Source: Marinobacterium_A aestuariivivens
GTDB taxonomy: Bacteria; Pseudomonadota; Gammaproteobacteria; Pseudomonadales; Balneatricaceae
Reading direction: 5' to 3'
DNA length: 64,000 nt
Assembly: GCF_042661465.1 (NCBI RefSeq)
Contig: NZ_JBHSWE010000001.1
Coordinates: forward strand, 1,798,001 to 1,862,000
Shown here: piece after piece, positions 49,234-57,940 of the stretch
Layout: each line of letters starts with the position of its first letter
How positions within the stretch are numbered: the stretch's first letter is position 1
The notes under the pieces: model-generated
Database searches by the model: none
The model's input: the letters and a program-made list of their open reading frames with translations, nothing else
What the model was told of the DNA's origin: nothing
Made by a program: the position numbers and the translations under genes

Positions 49234-50064
49234 ATGACCAAGAGCACTCAACCGACCGTTGCCTTTATCGGCGCCGGTAACATGGCCCGGGCCATTATCG
49301 GCGGCCTGCTGGACAACGGCTATCCGGCGAACCTGATCTGGGCCACCGGCACCCGCGCCGAGAAACTGGCCGACCTCGAGGCCCGGGGCCTCAACACCGG
49401 CACCAACAACGATGCGGCCGTTCTTGCCGCGGACATTCTGATCCTGGCGGTCAAGCCGCAAATCATGAAGCAGGTCTGCGAGCCAATGCGCGCCACTGTA
49501 CAGCAACGCCGGCCACTGATCGTCTCGGTCGCGGCCGGTATCGGCTGCGACAGCCTGGATCAGTGGCTCGGCGGTAGTCATGCGGTGGTACGCTGCATGC
49601 CCAATACGCCGTCCCAGGTCCAGAGCGGCGCCAGCGGTCTCTACGGCAACGAACGCGTCAGCGACGAGCAGAAGGCTCAGGCCGAAAGCCTGATGAGCCA
49701 TGTCGGTCTCGCCCTCTGGGTCGAGCGGGAGGAACTGCTGCATGCGGTCACCGCCGTTTCCGGATCCGGCCCCGCGTACTATTTCCTGTTTATGGAAGCG
49801 ATGATGGCGGCCGGCGAAAAGCTCGGCCTCGGGGCGGATACCGCGCGCCGCCTGACCCTGCAGACCGCGCTCGGTGCCGCCCGCATGGCCAGCGCCAGTG
49901 AACTGGACCCGGCCGAGCTGCGCCGCAACGTGACGTCGCCCAAGGGGACCACCGAGCAGGCGATACTGTCGTTCCAGGCCGCCGGCCTCGAAAAAATCGT
50001 CGAAGAAGCGATGCAGGCCTGCGCGCAACGTTCCCGGGAGCTGGCGGAACAGCTCAGGGACTGA
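49234..50064 (+). CDS. proC: pyrroline-5-carboxylate reductase
   Basis: A 276-residue enzyme, last step of proline synthesis. NADPH motif AFIGAGNMARAIIGG; AVKPQIM; VRCMPNTPSQV; AVSGSGPAYYFLFMEAM; VTSPKGTTEQAI. Frame intact, GAAAGGA-type ribosome site, directly after yggS as in many gammaproteobacteria. Confidence 0.96.
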   Translation: MTKSTQPTVAFIGAGNMARAIIGGLLDNGYPANLIWATGTRAEKLADLEARGLNTGTNNDAAVLAADILILAVKPQIMKQVCEPMRATVQQRRPLIVSVAAGIGCDSLDQWLGGSHAVVRCMPNTPSQVQSGASGLYGNERVSDEQKAQAESLMSHVGLALWVEREELLHAVTAVSGSGPAYYFLFMEAMMAAGEKLGLGADTARRLTLQTALGAARMASASELDPAELRRNVTSPKGTTEQAILSFQAAGLEKIVEEAMQACAQRSRELAEQLRD

Positions 50065-50157
50065 GTGGTGCGCGCCGGCCTCGCGGTTCATTCGGCCCGG
50101 GAAAGGCTCTATACTTGCCGCTAAATCAACAGCTTGAATGGAAGGCAGCGAACAGCC

Positions 50158-50699
50158 ATGGGACAGGACCCGATCCTACTGATCATCCGCACAATCGGTG
50201 AACTCTACGCCTTTATCGTCGTGTTGCGTTTCCTGCTGCAACTGGCCCGGGCGGATTACTACAACCCGATCTCCCAGGCTGTCGCGCGCCTGACCAATGC
50301 CCCCTGCGCCCGCTGCAGCAGTTGATCCCCCGCGCCGGCCGTATCGATCTGTCGCCACTGGTGCTGGCCTACGCCGTCAAGCTGGCGACGCTGTTTGCGC
50401 TGATCTGGGTCGCCGGCCACAGTCTCGGCGTTGTCAGTCTGCTGATCTACGCCCTCGTCGGCCTGTTCAACACGGTGCTCACCATCTATTTCTGGGCCGT
50501 GATCGGCGCAGTGATCATCAGCTGGGTCGCGCCCAACAGCTACCATCCGGCCCCGCAGCTGATCCTGCAGCTGACCGAACCGCTGTTCGCGCTGGCACGC
50601 AAGGTGATTCCGCCGATCGGCGGCCTCGACCTGTCACCGATCCTGATTTTCCTGGTCATTCAGATCATTCAGTCCCAGATCGGACGGCTGGTGATGTAG
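50158..50699 (+). CDS. yggT: YggT-family integral membrane protein (one apparent frameshift)
   Basis: About 180 residues after repair; start MGQDPILLIIRTIGEL (ATG 50158, GGAAGG upstream). Two YggT repeats of paired membrane helices, each followed by a Pro-rich motif: NPISQAVARLTNAPLRPL and SYHPAPQLILQLTEPLFA. The break is at the C run 50300-50304 (five C, six needed). Family linked to osmotic or cell-division roles, function unsettled. Confidence 0.9.
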
Positions 50700-50700
50700 C

Positions 50701-50991
50701 GTGACCGCCTTCTACCGCTGGCAGGGCGACGACCTGATTTTGAGCTGCCACCTGCAGCCCAGGGCATCGCGGGATGAGTTCTGCGGCCGCCACGGCGACA
50801 GCCTGAAGATACGCATCCAGGCACCGCCGATCGAGGGCCGCGCCAACGACCGGCTGATCCGCTTCCTCGCCCGCCAGTTCGGCGTCGCCAAAAGTGCCGT
50901 CGAGATCCTCGGCGGCGAACTCGGGCGTCAGAAACGGGTCCGGATTGCCGCCCCCGAACGCCTGCCGGAAGAGCTGGGCATCGAACGATAA
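50701..50991 (+). CDS. yggU: UPF0235/DUF167 protein YggU
   Basis: A 96-residue protein starting at GTG 50701, one base after the yggT stop. Family core LQPRASRDEFCGRHGDSLKIRIQ and EGRANDRLIRFLARQF. Small alpha/beta protein of unknown activity, almost always beside yggT. Confidence 0.9.
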   Translation: MTAFYRWQGDDLILSCHLQPRASRDEFCGRHGDSLKIRIQAPPIEGRANDRLIRFLARQFGVAKSAVEILGGELGRQKRVRIAAPERLPEELGIER

Positions 50992-51085
50992 GCACCGAAG
51001 CCCGCTGCAACGTCTACGCTTGCAATACGGGACCCGGGATGGCAAACGGCCGTCTCGATCATATTCTGCCTGCGGATGGCCCCTG

Positions 51086-52242
51086 ATGCCGACAACCTTT
51101 GCCGACGATTCGGTCGGACTCGTCGCCCCCGGCGACTTCATTTCGACCAGCCGCTGCAACTGGCCAGCGGACGCGTGCTGGAACAGTACGACCTGGTGAT
51201 CGAGACCTATGGCAAGCTCAATGCCGACCATTCCAATGCCGTGCTGGTCTGTCATGCGCTGTCCGGCAACCATCATCTGGCCGGCTACCACAGCACGGAC
51301 GACCGCAAGCCGGGCTGGTGGGACTCGGCGATCGGGCCGGGCAAGCCGATCGATACCGACCGATTTTTCGTCGTCGGCCTCAACAACCTCGGCGGCTGCC
51401 ACGGCTCGACCGGTCCCAACCAGATCAACCCGGAGACCGGAAAGCCCTATGGCCCCGACTTTCCCATCGTCACGGTACCGGACTGGGTCGAAAGCCAGGC
51501 CAGACTGGCCGACCGTCTCGGTATCCGCCAGTGGGCGGCGGTGATCGGCGGCAGCCTGGGCGGCATGCAGGCGCTGCAATGGGCCATCGATTACCCCGAC
51601 CGGCTGCGTCACTGCCTGGTGATCGCGGCGGCGCCGAAACTGACGGCGCAGAACATCGCCTTCAACGAGGTGGCGCGCCAGGCGATCTCCCGCGACCCGC
51701 AGTTCCATGACGGGCATTACTACGAACAGGATGCGCTTCCCAAAACGGGGCTGATGCTGGCGCGAATGCTGGGCCATATCACCTATCTGTCCGATCATGG
51801 CATGCGCGAGAAATTCGGCCGCGAACTGAAGAGCGGCGCCCTCAGTTTCGACTTCAACCCCCAGTTCGAGGTCGAGTCCTATCTGCAGTATCAGGGCGAG
51901 CGCTTTTCCGCCAGTTTCGATGCCAACAGTTATCTGCTGATGACCAAGGCGCTGGATTATTACGACCCGGCGGCGGCCTGCGGCGACAGCCTGAGCGAGG
52001 CCCTGGCCGGCGTGCAGTGCCGCTTCATGGTGATTTCGTTTACCAGCGACTGGCGCTTTTCGCCGGAGCGGTCACGCGAAATCGTCGATGCGCTGATCGA
52101 TGCACGCAAGGCCGTGAGCTATGTCGAAATCGACGCTTCCCATGGCCACGATGCCTTCCTGATTCCGATCCCCCGCTACATGGAAGTACTGCACGCCTAC
52201 ATGCAGCGGGTGCTGGCCGGGCTCCCGGCGGAGGGCCACTGA
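51086..52242 (+). CDS. metX: homoserine O-acyltransferase MetX (one apparent frameshift)
   Basis: About 385 residues after repair; start MPTTFADDSVGLVAP (ATG 51086). The break is at the C run 51126-51130 (five C, six needed), then RRLHFDQPLQLASGRVLEQY. Alpha/beta hydrolase with the nucleophile Ser in VIGGSLGGMQALQW and the C-terminal Asp/His in FTSDW and DASHGHDAFL. Activates homoserine for methionine synthesis; whether succinyl or acetyl is used cannot be told from sequence. Paired with metW. Confidence 0.95.
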
Positions 52243-52243
52243 G

Positions 52244-52834
52244 ATGCGCGCGGATCTCGATATTATCCAGGCCTGGATCCAGCCCCACAGCCGGGTACTG
52301 GATCTCGGCTGCGGCGACGGCGAGCTGCTGGGCTACCTGAATCGGCACAAGCAGATCGAGGGCTACGGCCTGGAATACGACCATGACAACATCACGGCCT
52401 GTATCGAGGCCGGCATCAACGTTATCGAAAAGAATATCGACGAGGGGCTGGCGTCGCTGCGCGATAACAGCTTCGATGTCGTGATCATGACCCAGGCGCT
52501 GCAGGTCATGCACAGTCCGGACCGGATCGTCGACGAAATGCTGCGGATCGGGCGGGAGTGCATCGTCACCTTTCCGAACTTCGGCCACTGGCGCGCCCGT
52601 GGCTATCTCGGGTTTCGCGGCCAGATGCCGGTGTCGAAGTTCCTGCCCTATACTTGGTACAACACACCCAACATCCACTTCTGCACGTTCAAGGATTTCG
52701 AACGCCTCTGTGTCGAGCGCAATATACATATCCGGGAGCGGACCGTGGTGGACCATGAACACAGGGACCGCTGGTGGCAACGCCTGTGGCCGAACATGCT
52801 GGGTGAGATCGCCATTTACCGGATAACGCGGTGA
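52244..52834 (+). CDS. metW: methionine biosynthesis protein MetW
   Basis: A 196-residue class I methyltransferase-fold protein: VLDLGCGDGELLGYL, GYGLEYDHDNI, VVIMTQALQVMHSPD, and NFGHWRARGYLGFRGQMPVS, which is distinctive for MetW. It starts one base after metX and acts with it in homoserine activation in Pseudomonas relatives. Confidence 0.94.
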   Translation: MRADLDIIQAWIQPHSRVLDLGCGDGELLGYLNRHKQIEGYGLEYDHDNITACIEAGINVIEKNIDEGLASLRDNSFDVVIMTQALQVMHSPDRIVDEMLRIGRECIVTFPNFGHWRARGYLGFRGQMPVSKFLPYTWYNTPNIHFCTFKDFERLCVERNIHIRERTVVDHEHRDRWWQRLWPNMLGEIAIYRITR

Positions 52835-52836
52835 TC

Positions 52837-52877
52837 TGCAGGAGCGGCGAAGCCGGAGGGCACTTCCCCGCCGCGAA
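52837..52877. repeat. REP-like element, variant copy
   Basis: GCAGGAGCGGCG ... CCGCCGCGAA with a longer loop; same ends as the neighbouring REP at 52891 but with an expanded centre. Begins 3 bases past the metW stop. Confidence 0.6.
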
Positions 52878-52890
52878 CAGGCACGCCACC

Positions 52891-52915
52891 TGTAGGAGCG
52901 GCGCCCCGCCGCGAA
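52891..52915. repeat. REP-like element
   Basis: TGTAGGAGCGGCG-CC-CCGCCGCGAA: a GTAG head followed by a GC hairpin, as in the repetitive extragenic palindromes of Pseudomonas and relatives that are mobilised by RAYT proteins. Confidence 0.75.
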
Positions 52916-52941
52916 TGGTGAGTAGACGGCTTGCTGCAAGC

Positions 52942-52974
52942 GTAGGGTGCTGGTGAGCGGCGCGAACCGCACCA
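52942..52974. repeat. GTAGGGTGC...GCACC hairpin element
   Basis: GTAGGGTGCTGGTGAGC...GCGAACCGCACC; single unit of the GTAGG repeat family. Its head matches the ends of the element at 55483-55636. Forms a hairpin ahead of the DUF4426 gene. Confidence 0.65.
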
Positions 52975-53038
52975 CTATGTTAAGAGATAGCAAGAGACCA
53001 GCGAACCGGCCAGCAGGCCGGCAATGGAAGGAGAGACC

Positions 53039-53500
53039 ATGAGAGCAATCAACCTATCCCCTGTGGGCGCGGCTGCCAGCCTGGCCGCCCTACTGCTGGC
53101 GGCGACACCGGCCGTCAATGCCGATCAGTCCGTCTCCTATGGCGACTACGAGGTTCATTACAACGCCTTCAACAGCACCTTCCTCGAGCCCGACGTCGCC
53201 GAGAGTTACGGCCTGACCCGCAGCGGCAACCTGGCACTGATCAATGTCTCGGTGCTGCAGAAGCAGGCCGACGGCAGCATGAAGCCGGTCACGGCGGACA
53301 TCAACGGTACCGCCAACAATCTCATCGGGCAATCGCTGAAGCTCGACTTTCAGGAGATTCGCGAAACCGATGCGTTGTACTATATTGGCGGACTGCGCTT
53401 CGCCGGCGAGCAGCTGATGCGGATAAACCTCGAGGTGCAGCCCGAGTCCCATCCGTCCCCTTACAGTATCCAGTTTGAACAGACCTTTTATCCAGAATGA
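53039..53500 (+). CDS. exported DUF4426 protein
   Basis: A 153-residue protein from MRAINLSPVG (GGAGAG upstream). The signal peptide ends near ATPAVNADQS; the mature part is a beta-rich domain (YGDYEVHYNAFNSTFLEPD, INVSVLQKQ, YSIQFEQTFYPE). The family is consistently found between metW and rdgB in Pseudomonas-like genomes; function unknown. Its stop overlaps the rdgB start (ATGA). Confidence 0.88.
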   Translation: MRAINLSPVGAAASLAALLLAATPAVNADQSVSYGDYEVHYNAFNSTFLEPDVAESYGLTRSGNLALINVSVLQKQADGSMKPVTADINGTANNLIGQSLKLDFQEIRETDALYYIGGLRFAGEQLMRINLEVQPESHPSPYSIQFEQTFYPE

Positions 53501-54111
53501 GCCACCAGAGCATCCACAAGATCGTGCTGGCCAGCGGCAACGCCGGCAAGCTGCGTGAATTCAGTCAGGTTCTCGCCCCGCTCGAGATCGAAGTCGTACC
53601 CCAGTCGGCATTCCGGATCTCTGATGCCGACGAGACCGGACTGAGTTTTGTCGAAAATGCCATCATCAAGGCCCGCCATGCCTGCCGCCACAGCGGATTG
53701 CCGGCGTTGGCCGATGACTCGGGCCTGGAGGTCGATGCACTGAATGGCGCGCCGGGCATCTATTCGGCGCGCTTTGCCGGCCCCGGCGCCAGCGACGCCG
53801 AAAACTGCGAACGCCTGCTACACCAGCTCGCCGGCATCGCAGACGCCCAGCGCAGCGCCCGGTTTCGCTGCGTGCTGGTATTCATGCGCCATGCCGAAGA
53901 CCCGACACCGTTGATCAGCATCGGCACCTGGGAAGGCAACATTCTCCATGCTCCGAGAGGCGACGGCGGCTTCGGTTACGACCCGCTGTTCCTGGTACCG
54001 GAACTGGGTCTCAGTGCGGCGGAGATCTCGCCCGAGCAGAAGAACCGCCTCAGCCATCGCGGCCAGGCAGTGGCCAGGCTGGCCGAACAGATCGGGCCCT
54101 ACCTGAAGTAG
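53497..54111 (+). CDS. rdgB: dITP/XTP pyrophosphatase
   Basis: A 204-residue Ham1/RdgB house-cleaning nucleotidase: VLASGNAGKLREF, ALADDSGLEVDALNGAPG, and GDGGFGYDPLFLVPE. Hydrolyses non-canonical purine triphosphates. Start ATG 53497 is coupled to the upstream gene. Confidence 0.95.
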   Translation: MSHQSIHKIVLASGNAGKLREFSQVLAPLEIEVVPQSAFRISDADETGLSFVENAIIKARHACRHSGLPALADDSGLEVDALNGAPGIYSARFAGPGASDAENCERLLHQLAGIADAQRSARFRCVLVFMRHAEDPTPLISIGTWEGNILHAPRGDGGFGYDPLFLVPELGLSAAEISPEQKNRLSHRGQAVARLAEQIGPYLK

Positions 54112-54150
54112 TGACGACATTACCGGCCACCCGTGGGATAATTGGCTGGG

Positions 54151-54282
54151 TTGTAGGGTGGAATGAGCGAAGCGAATTCCACCGGTGCTTTCAGGTCGCG
54201 CCGCGGTTTATGTTGATTGACCCCGCTGCTGTCTGGGATCACCGGTGGAATTCGCACCTTCGGTACTCATTCCACCCTACAA
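54151..54282. repeat. 132-bp inverted-repeat element (GTAGGGTGGAATGAG ends)
   Basis: The left end TTGTAGGGTGGAATGAG...GAATTCCACCGGTG is mirrored at the right end by CACCGGTGGAATTC...CTCATTCCACCCTACAA, about 30 bp of inverted repeat at each end. No coding. It lies between rdgB and hemW and leaves only 28 bases ahead of hemW. Miniature-element-like. Confidence 0.8.
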
Positions 54283-54310
54283 ACTGATCACCACTTAAGA
54301 CTCGCCATTG

Positions 54311-55444
54311 ATGCTACTGCCACCGCTGTCACTTTACATCCATATCCCCTGGTGCGTGCGCAAGTGCCCGTACTGCGACTTCAATTCCCATGCGGTGCGG
54401 GACGAGCTGCCCGAGGCGGATTACGCCGCCGCGTTGATGGCGGACCTCGAGGCGGAACTGGCCGATGTGCAGGGCCGCGAGATCGGGACGGTCTTTATCG
54501 GCGGCGGCACTCCGAGCCTGTTCTCGGCCAATGCCATCGGAAAAATTATCGAAGGCGTCGCGGCCCGAACGCCCCTGGCCCCGGATGCCGAAATCACCAT
54601 GGAGGCGAATCCCGGCACCTTCGAACAGGCGCGTTTCGCCGGCTTTCGCGAGGCCGGTGTCAACCGGCTGTCGGTCGGTATCCAGAGTTTCAGCGACGAG
54701 CAGTTGCGGGCCCTGGGCCGCATTCACAGTGCCGACGAGGCCTATCGCGCTGTTGCCAGCGCCCGGGCCATCGGGTTCGACAACATCAACCTGGACCTGA
54801 TGCACGGTCTGCCGCAACAGGACCTGGCCGGCGCGATGCACGACCTGGAAACGGCAATCGGCCTGCAGCCGGAGCACCTTTCCTGGTATCAGCTCACCAT
54901 CGAGCCCAACACCGAGTTCAACGCCCGCCCGCCGACCCTGCCGGTCGACGAGCTGCTGTGGGATATCCAGGAGCAGGGCCAGCAGAGACTGGCGCAGCAC
55001 GGCTTCCGCCAGTACGAGGTCTCGGCTTATGCCCGGGCTGGACGGGAAGCGGCCCACAACCTCAATTACTGGCGTTTCGGCGACTACATCGGCATTGGCG
55101 CCGGCGCCCACGGCAAATTGACGCGGGCCGGCGAAAACAGCATCCTGCGCCGCTGGAAGCAGCGCCAGCCGGCGGCCTACATGGACCCGACCCGCCGCCT
55201 CGGTGGCGAAAGCCTCATCGAGCAAGACGAGCTGGCGTTCGAGTTCATGCTCAATGCGCTGCGGCTGGTTGAGGGTGTACCGGTTGCGCTCTTTACCGAG
55301 CGCACCGGTCTTGCCCCGGACGGTATTCATTCCCGGATCGAAAGCGCCGTGCGCAAGGGACTGCTTGAAGCCGACGTGCACCTTATCCGCCCGACGTCAC
55401 AGGGCCGGCTGTTCCTCAATAACCTGCTCGAAATGTTTCTGTGA
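54311..55444 (+). CDS. hemW: HemW heme chaperone / radical SAM protein
   Basis: A 377-residue radical SAM protein with the 4Fe-4S loop WCVRKCPYCDFNSH, GGGTPSLFSAN and YQLTIEPNTEF. It resembles coproporphyrinogen dehydrogenase HemN but belongs to the shorter HemW group thought to deliver heme. Start chosen at ATG 54311; no good ribosome site is seen because the repeat element lies just upstream. The last codon is followed by heptamer repeats that begin with the stop TGA. Confidence 0.93.
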   Translation: MLLPPLSLYIHIPWCVRKCPYCDFNSHAVRDELPEADYAAALMADLEAELADVQGREIGTVFIGGGTPSLFSANAIGKIIEGVAARTPLAPDAEITMEANPGTFEQARFAGFREAGVNRLSVGIQSFSDEQLRALGRIHSADEAYRAVASARAIGFDNINLDLMHGLPQQDLAGAMHDLETAIGLQPEHLSWYQLTIEPNTEFNARPPTLPVDELLWDIQEQGQQRLAQHGFRQYEVSAYARAGREAAHNLNYWRFGDYIGIGAGAHGKLTRAGENSILRRWKQRQPAAYMDPTRRLGGESLIEQDELAFEFMLNALRLVEGVPVALFTERTGLAPDGIHSRIESAVRKGLLEADVHLIRPTSQGRLFLNNLLEMFL

Positions 55445-55476
55445 CGGGTGACGGGTGACGGGTGACGGGTGACGGG
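55442..55476. repeat. five tandem TGACGGG heptamers
   Basis: Exactly five copies of TGACGGG, the first providing the hemW stop codon. A sister heptamer array lies at 46115-46135. Confidence 0.85.
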
Positions 55477-55482
55477 GGGATC

Positions 55483-55636
55483 GTAGGGTGCTGGTTATCG
55501 CCATGGATGGCGGAAGGCCGCCCCGCATGAATCCGAACGCGGCCCGCCTGTCAATGCAGGAGCAATTGCCAGGAAGCGAAGCGCACCGCACCGCTCGACC
55601 TCGATGGTGCGGTTCGCAGGCTCACCGGCACCCTAC
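55483..55636. repeat. 154-bp GTAGGGTGC inverted-repeat element
   Basis: Ends GTAGGGTGCTGG and CACCGGCACCCTAC are inverted; a second internal repeat is GCACCGCACC / GGTGCGGTTC. The right end contains the TAG stop codon (55633-55635, minus strand) of the adjoining HAD gene. Confidence 0.7.
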
Positions 55637-56358
55637 AGGGTGACGCGGGAGGCGGCGATCTCGGCGATTTCGGTCAGCGCCCGGGGCACTTCGCTCAGGC
55701 AGCGTACGGTCTGATCCGGTGCCGGACCGCCGGGCCAGGCCTGGGCGTTGAGGTTGACCCAGATGGTCCAGTAACCGGCATTGTGGGCCCCCTCGATGTC
55801 GGCAACCGGATTGTCGCCGACATGCACCACCTGCTCAGGCCTCAGGCCGGTCTTTTCCAGCGCCTGTTCGAACATCAGCGGGTGCGGCTTCTCGGTACCG
55901 GTACCGTCGGCATTGAACTGGAAGTCGAAGTACTGCCCCAGTCCGACCCGGTCGACATCGGCATTGCCGTTGCTCAGCGCGCCGATCATCAGACCGCGTT
56001 CGCGCAGGATCTGCAGCATGGTCACGGCATGTTCGAAAAACTCGACCTGATTGCGGCCATCGAGAAACACTTCGAACGCCTGCAACGCCAGCGCCTCGGC
56101 CCGGGGCTGTGAATAGCCGGCCGTGAGCAACCCCTGCTCCAGCAGACGCAGCCGGATCTGGGTGACGCTGTGCGCTATCTCCGGATGACGTTCCAGCACC
56201 TCGCTGCGCAACCGCGGCAGGTCGGCCAGCGAGAACTGGCGGGTAAAGAGCTCGGCATTTCGAGCCAACCAGTCGAACAGCGAACGGTTCGCCGCTTCGA
56301 TCACCGGGTCCACGGCCCAGAGGGTATCGTCCAGATCGAAGGTGACACACTTGATCAT
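55633..56358 (-). CDS. HAD-family phosphatase (YigB-like)
   Basis: A 241-residue haloacid dehalogenase-type hydrolase: motif I FDLDDTLWAVD, motif II ALSNGNADVD, motif III Lys in TEKPHPLMF, motif IV VHVGDNPVADIEGA. The order dapF-DUF484-xerC-yigB is conserved in gammaproteobacteria, and YigB acts on FMN in E. coli. The ATG overlaps the xerC stop (ATGA). The final codons and stop are at the edge of a repeat element. Confidence 0.9.
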   Translation of the reverse strand: MIKCVTFDLDDTLWAVDPVIEAANRSLFDWLARNAELFTRQFSLADLPRLRSEVLERHPEIAHSVTQIRLRLLEQGLLTAGYSQPRAEALALQAFEVFLDGRNQVEFFEHAVTMLQILRERGLMIGALSNGNADVDRVGLGQYFDFQFNADGTGTEKPHPLMFEQALEKTGLRPEQVVHVGDNPVADIEGAHNAGYWTIWVNLNAQAWPGGPAPDQTVRCLSEVPRALTEIAEIAASRVTL

Positions 56359-57251
56359 TTTTTCTTCCGTGCTCTTGGATGGGCCCTGTCGTAGACATCG
56401 GCCAGATGCTGAAAATCCAGGTGCGTATAGACCTGGGTCGTTGCAATATCGGCATGCCCCAGCAGCTCCTGGACGGCTCGCAGATCGCCACTGGACTCCA
56501 GCAGATGGCTGGCGAAGCTGTGGCGCAGGCGATGAGGATGAACCTGCCCCTCGGTCGCCTGATGTCGGCCCCAGTGTTCCAGCCGCTGCTGCACGGCCCG
56601 GGTGCTGATGCGCCCGCCACGGCTGCTGACGAACAGCGCCGGGTCTTCGCCCCGCACCAGACCCGGACGCCAGTCCAGCCAGACATCGAGGGCCGCCAGC
56701 GCCTTGCCGCCGACCGGCAGCATACGGGTTTTGCGGCCCTTGCCGGTCACCACGAGGCTTGCATCACGAAAGTCGATATCGCCGAGGTCGAGACTGACAA
56801 GCTCCGCCAGCCGTAGCCCTGATGAATAGAGTAGCTCCATCATGGCGCAATCGCGCGCTGAAACTGCATCGCTGACCGGTATCTGCATCAGCTGGCCGAC
56901 CTGATCGGCATCCAGGGTCTTCGGCAGACGGCGCGGAGCCCGGGGCGCACTGATGCCAAGCCCGGGGTTCCGGGCGCAGAGCCCTTCGCGGTTGAGGAAG
57001 CGATAAAAGGTGCGGATCGCGGACAGCAGGCGCTGAATGCTCTTGCCGGACAATCCCTCGCGGTGAGCCCCGGCGACAAAGGCCCGCACATCGCGGGGCA
57101 TGATGGCATCCCAGCCGGCCAGGTTGTTGTCGGCGGCGTAGCGGCTCAGGCGTTCGAGGTCGCGACGATAGCTGGCCAGGGTATGCTCCGAGCACTGGCG
57201 CTCGCTGCGCAGATAGCGCAGAAAAGACTCCAGTTCGGCGGCGGTGTCCAT
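56355..57251 (-). CDS. xerC: tyrosine recombinase XerC
   Basis: A 298-residue site-specific recombinase that works with XerD at dif to resolve chromosome dimers. SAM-like N-terminal domain, then catalytic residues: Arg in YSSGLRLAELVSLDLGD, HRLRHSFASHLL, and the nucleophile Tyr in LGHADIATTQVYTHLD. TGATG overlap with DUF484. The position after dapF marks it as XerC rather than a phage integrase. Confidence 0.95.
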   Translation of the reverse strand: MDTAAELESFLRYLRSERQCSEHTLASYRRDLERLSRYAADNNLAGWDAIMPRDVRAFVAGAHREGLSGKSIQRLLSAIRTFYRFLNREGLCARNPGLGISAPRAPRRLPKTLDADQVGQLMQIPVSDAVSARDCAMMELLYSSGLRLAELVSLDLGDIDFRDASLVVTGKGRKTRMLPVGGKALAALDVWLDWRPGLVRGEDPALFVSSRGGRISTRAVQQRLEHWGRHQATEGQVHPHRLRHSFASHLLESSGDLRAVQELLGHADIATTQVYTHLDFQHLADVYDRAHPRARKKK

Positions 57252-57940
57252 CAGCCCCGGTTCAGGATGCGGGACAGCACCCGGCTCAGCACCTCCCCGA
57301 CATAGCTGAGGAAGAGCGTGCCCTGGCTGCTCTGGAAATAGTGCGGATCATAGCTGCCGATCGCCAGCAGGCCCAGGGTTTCGCCCTGCACCAACGGCAC
57401 CACGGCACCGGATTGCACGCGGAAGGCCTGCTCCTGAAAAATACAGGCATGCAGGGTTTCCGGCAGCCGGCCACAGCTTGGCAGGCTGGTTTCGAGCAGC
57501 GGCTCCAGCAGCTGCAACTCGTCGGCGTCCAGCTGACGCAGATTGTTGGCATCCGCCGGTATTTCGCCCAGCAGCAACAGCGACGTCGTATCGCCGTGGA
57601 AGTCGCCGCACAGGCTTTCGTCGATGGCGATGGCGACATCGTCCAGGGTTTCGCAGCCGAGCAGCGCCAGTACCATGCGCTTGGTCTTCTCGAACTGGAT
57701 ATCGTTGTGGCGCGCCACCTCGATCAGATCCGACAGATGGGTGCGCAGCTGCTGGTTCTTCTCCCGCAGCACGCCGGTCTGGCGCGCGACCAGGGAGACT
57801 GCCGTACCGGTTTCGTGCGGCACGTAGAGCTTTTCCAGCAGGTGGCTATGGCGGGAAAAGAAATCGGGATTGTCGGCCAGGAAATCGGCCACCTGCTGCT
57901 CGTCCGGGGTCGCCGGCAGCGGCTTGGCTTGTTCGCTCAT
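57251..57940 (-). CDS. DUF484 family protein
   Basis: A 229-residue protein: an N-terminal helical part (VADFLADNPDFFSRHSHLLE), a coiled-coil stretch (LREKNQQLRTHLSDLIEVA), and a GAF-like C-terminal domain (VVPLVQGETLGLLAIGSYD). Conserved between dapF and xerC; role unknown. Start overlaps the dapF stop (ATGA). Confidence 0.92.
   Translation of the reverse strand: MSEQAKPLPATPDEQQVADFLADNPDFFSRHSHLLEKLYVPHETGTAVSLVARQTGVLREKNQQLRTHLSDLIEVARHNDIQFEKTKRMVLALLGCETLDDVAIAIDESLCGDFHGDTTSLLLLGEIPADANNLRQLDADELQLLEPLLETSLPSCGRLPETLHACIFQEQAFRVQSGAVVPLVQGETLGLLAIGSYDPHYFQSSQGTLFLSYVGEVLSRVLSRILNRG

Noticed and set aside
55442..55476. CRISPR-like array
   Set aside because: Units are 7 bp, directly adjacent and without spacers; no cas genes.
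56355..57251. Phage integrase and associated attachment site
   Set aside because: Sequence and gene neighbourhood (dapF-DUF484-xerC-HAD) identify the housekeeping recombinase XerC; no prophage genes nearby.
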